A DNA stretch of 16,825 bases, from the NCBI GenBank assembly GCA_905192805.1, contig CAJJMF010000035.1, forward strand, positions 1 to 16,825. The letters run 5' to 3'. The notes below the pieces were generated by a model that made no database searches, had not been told where the DNA came from, and saw nothing but the letters and a program-made list of their open reading frames with translations. Made by a program: the position numbers and the translations under genes. Of the stretch, positions 16,101 through 16,825 are shown piece by piece. Source of the stretch: an uncultured Sutterella sp. Its GTDB lineage: Bacteria; Pseudomonadota; Gammaproteobacteria; Burkholderiales; Burkholderiaceae_F. Position 1 is the first letter of the stretch. Each line of letters opens with the position of its first letter.

Positions 16101-16825
16101 CTTTTGACCACGAACAACATTTTGACCACGGACAACAAAGTCCTCGTCAACTACGTGATTGGTGCAAACGACAGTGCCCATGTGCAACGCGGGATCTGGG
16201 AGCCACGTTTTACCGAAGACCACACCCACGACTTAACGAGCTCGTTGTACCAAACGCTCACCAATCGCTTTGAAACGGTCCGTGTGGTCTCGGGCGAAAC
16301 CGTCACCCTCAAGGGGGCACAAAGCGCCCAGTTAGACGTTCAAGCGGGTGGCACACTAGAGACGACGGAAACCACCACGGTGCAAAATGCCGTAACGGTC
16401 GCTGCCAGTGGTGCTTTAAAGGTCGCTGGGACGCTCGCGCTCGAATCGGACAATGCGGACGCCGCCTGGTTAGCGCGCTTAACGCTCGCTCAAGGGTCGA
16501 GTGTCACGCTTGAAGACGGGGCCACGATTCGTTTAGGGGATGGCTCTTTAGTGACCGATGCGACGGTACTCTCGACAACGACCCAAGGGGCCCCTTCGTG
16601 GTGGAATGCGATCGCGACGAGCGTCGCGAATGACCCCAATAAGGCGACTTTGGTGACGACCGGGAACGCCCAAACCGTCAACGCCCAGGGCTTTAAGCGT
16701 TGGGAAGTGCGCGGTGCGGGCGACACGATTGCTGAGCAACTCGCCCAGACGACCGTCGTTTACTACGGTATGGTCAATGACCTGATGGGGCAGGCCTCGG
16801 CCGTGGAAAATGCCCGTCGGCAGGC
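13128..16825 (+). CDS. Giant autotransporter with ESPR signal peptide, partial at 3' end
   Basis: The frame is open for 1232 codons from the ATG at 13128 to the window edge; AGGAG at 13116-13120 is an excellent ribosome site. Residues 1-26 (MNHIYKTVWNAVKSLWVCVN...) are the extended signal peptide region of large type V proteins, followed by a basic Ser/Arg stretch and a conventional signal peptide (LIVSLGCALGLLAQ) with a likely cut after AQA76. The rest is passenger: Thr-, Val-, Gly- and Asn-rich, no cysteine seen, with many short strand-turn units (for example GDGATLTLDKPLTLVAGGRL) typical of a right-handed beta-helix. PAW/PSWW motifs recur at residues 416, 707 and 1156. The barrel has not yet begun, although DLMGQASAVENARRQ at the edge may approach the linker. 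GC-rich and similar in codon choice to its neighbours. Probably a surface adhesin; function not readable. Confidence 0.9.
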   Translation, partial: MNHIYKTVWNAVKSLWVCVNENTRAHTTHSSRRVRSQKRTGVSSTPSFTLPSLPRRLIVSLGCALGLLAQTNVAQAELVFDRTTEFDSSTIVTTYGGIYKRGSWTGTRLSGSSALSWPFFYAHTHWPKAESLQKDQNDIFTAAVLLSGKTLGYQGRIASMGGELDYAMSLMNSSNLTLYRTVLEGDAWIFQSGLILNDLAPVGDSPAATRLYGNVALTESYLTFNSFLGEVYRSDTAPVATLPTSTWTVSSRGGSNVLHLRAPEATSVLDLDALAQLAGNGQETLAFNEVTTVNTVNVINPSAKGSLAKLRLESGNAFSTLALQSDRTNRPASLAVYANGLVTMDGGETVDLTRSYYSTDTTNDIPDGVTLLLDRNTVVLGDNFDSFVSTDAQASANATYSIALTDPTRLFATDTPAWLVGKNKASLTLATVVDTTLEAANLNTLGGLRVRAGATTVTGEVTKPIMVDRWGTLRLGDGASVSSLTVNNGTLELTGGNVTIGALRSANATVRVMSDTVSATIPQEESFTTLVTNVSDKTKLQSYMTTFNPQILYTLASVSAEEGLPTAALGSEMTWRAGADSTVNAYPSQVKVDPGVTVTLNGSGTDNLQLTNWGTVTINGGNFTDRFNYITAPDAPESAHVSITDTSLALWALGSSTIFSGNPAFTVAHLGQVDLNSGTRFTTVYGGQLDGKHTLNIKAKRLGSTQPAWWTAQWFSDRQAQAGNVKLDTLAANELAWLEASGVFPLALDVGTATLAHLPTTRAGYSGAQMRFNRLSFTDTSRLLVPTTITNTLTFGDGATLTLDKPLTLVAGGRLELGTGSTLVLNGKAFTIDMTGITDPTVNQFTLSVPGAALQTGSEPETFLTPEQQAVTQLETRGAITNPQLSALSPYASWVMAGNVSGLTGTLVKPTTVSEGVTLRATNLAVQTLLDIYGTADIHGLTLGASGGAARSYAVVHAGATLALHDALTMNTTQSTALNVLSEGVLQAPASLLTTNNILTTDNKVLVNYVIGANDSAHVQRGIWEPRFTEDHTHDLTSSLYQTLTNRFETVRVVSGETVTLKGAQSAQLDVQAGGTLETTETTTVQNAVTVAASGALKVAGTLALESDNADAAWLARLTLAQGSSVTLEDGATIRLGDGSLVTDATVLSTTTQGAPSWWNAIATSVANDPNKATLVTTGNAQTVNAQGFKRWEVRGAGDTIAEQLAQTTVVYYGMVNDLMGQASAVENARRQ

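Noticed and set aside
1..16825. CRISPR array, tRNA, rRNA, insertion sequence or complete mobile element
   Set aside because: No regularly spaced direct repeats of suitable length, cloverleaf, ribosomal RNA core or transposase/integrase frame was seen on either strand.

Overview
The window looks like the chromosome of a Gram-negative proteobacterium. It has outer-membrane autotransporters (one with an extended signal peptide region, ESPR), a periplasmic tetraheme cytochrome c, periplasmic endonuclease I and a full-length proteobacterial PurL. Two type V secretion genes, a fragment of a third, a small solo tetraheme cytochrome and a FixJ-type regulator remind me of Sutterellaceae (Burkholderiales). 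That placement is an impression from gene content, not something the sequence proves.

Layout, left to right. 1-3585 (minus): purL, cut off by the window edge and lacking its last ~100 codons. Its promoter and leader lie in the gap that follows. 4047-6833 (plus): a complete 928-residue classical autotransporter of unknown passenger function, with a clear terminator. 6900-7180: no gene, but three minus-strand hairpins, two of them followed by T-runs. 7205-7699 (minus): the 3' remnant of a trimeric (YadA-type) autotransporter, truncated upstream and carrying an in-frame amber codon. 8028-9560 (minus): an NhaC-family sodium/proton antiporter with an unusually long, structured upstream region. 10223-11191 (minus): a secreted endonuclease I with an extra N-terminal segment. 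11534-11881 (plus): a 115-residue tetraheme cytochrome c, divergent from the nuclease; the shared region carries three CTTAAG motifs spaced about one helical turn apart. 12044-12673 (minus): a FixJ/NarL-type two-component response regulator without a kinase beside it. 13128-16825 (plus): the first 1232 codons of a giant ESPR autotransporter, running off the right edge and preceded by a good sigma70-type promoter.

The genes form no single operon: strands alternate and most genes have their own terminator. The common theme is the cell envelope. Nearly everything apart from PurL and the response regulator is exported or in a membrane. The two largest genes, purL and the ESPR autotransporter, are both truncated by the window, and I translated them by hand. 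I found no tRNA, rRNA, CRISPR array, insertion sequence or complete mobile element. I also do not see a convincing novel multigene system. The points most worth a second look are the CTTAAG array, the decayed trimeric autotransporter with the orphan hairpins beside it, the long nhaC leader, and the two uncharacterised autotransporter passengers.
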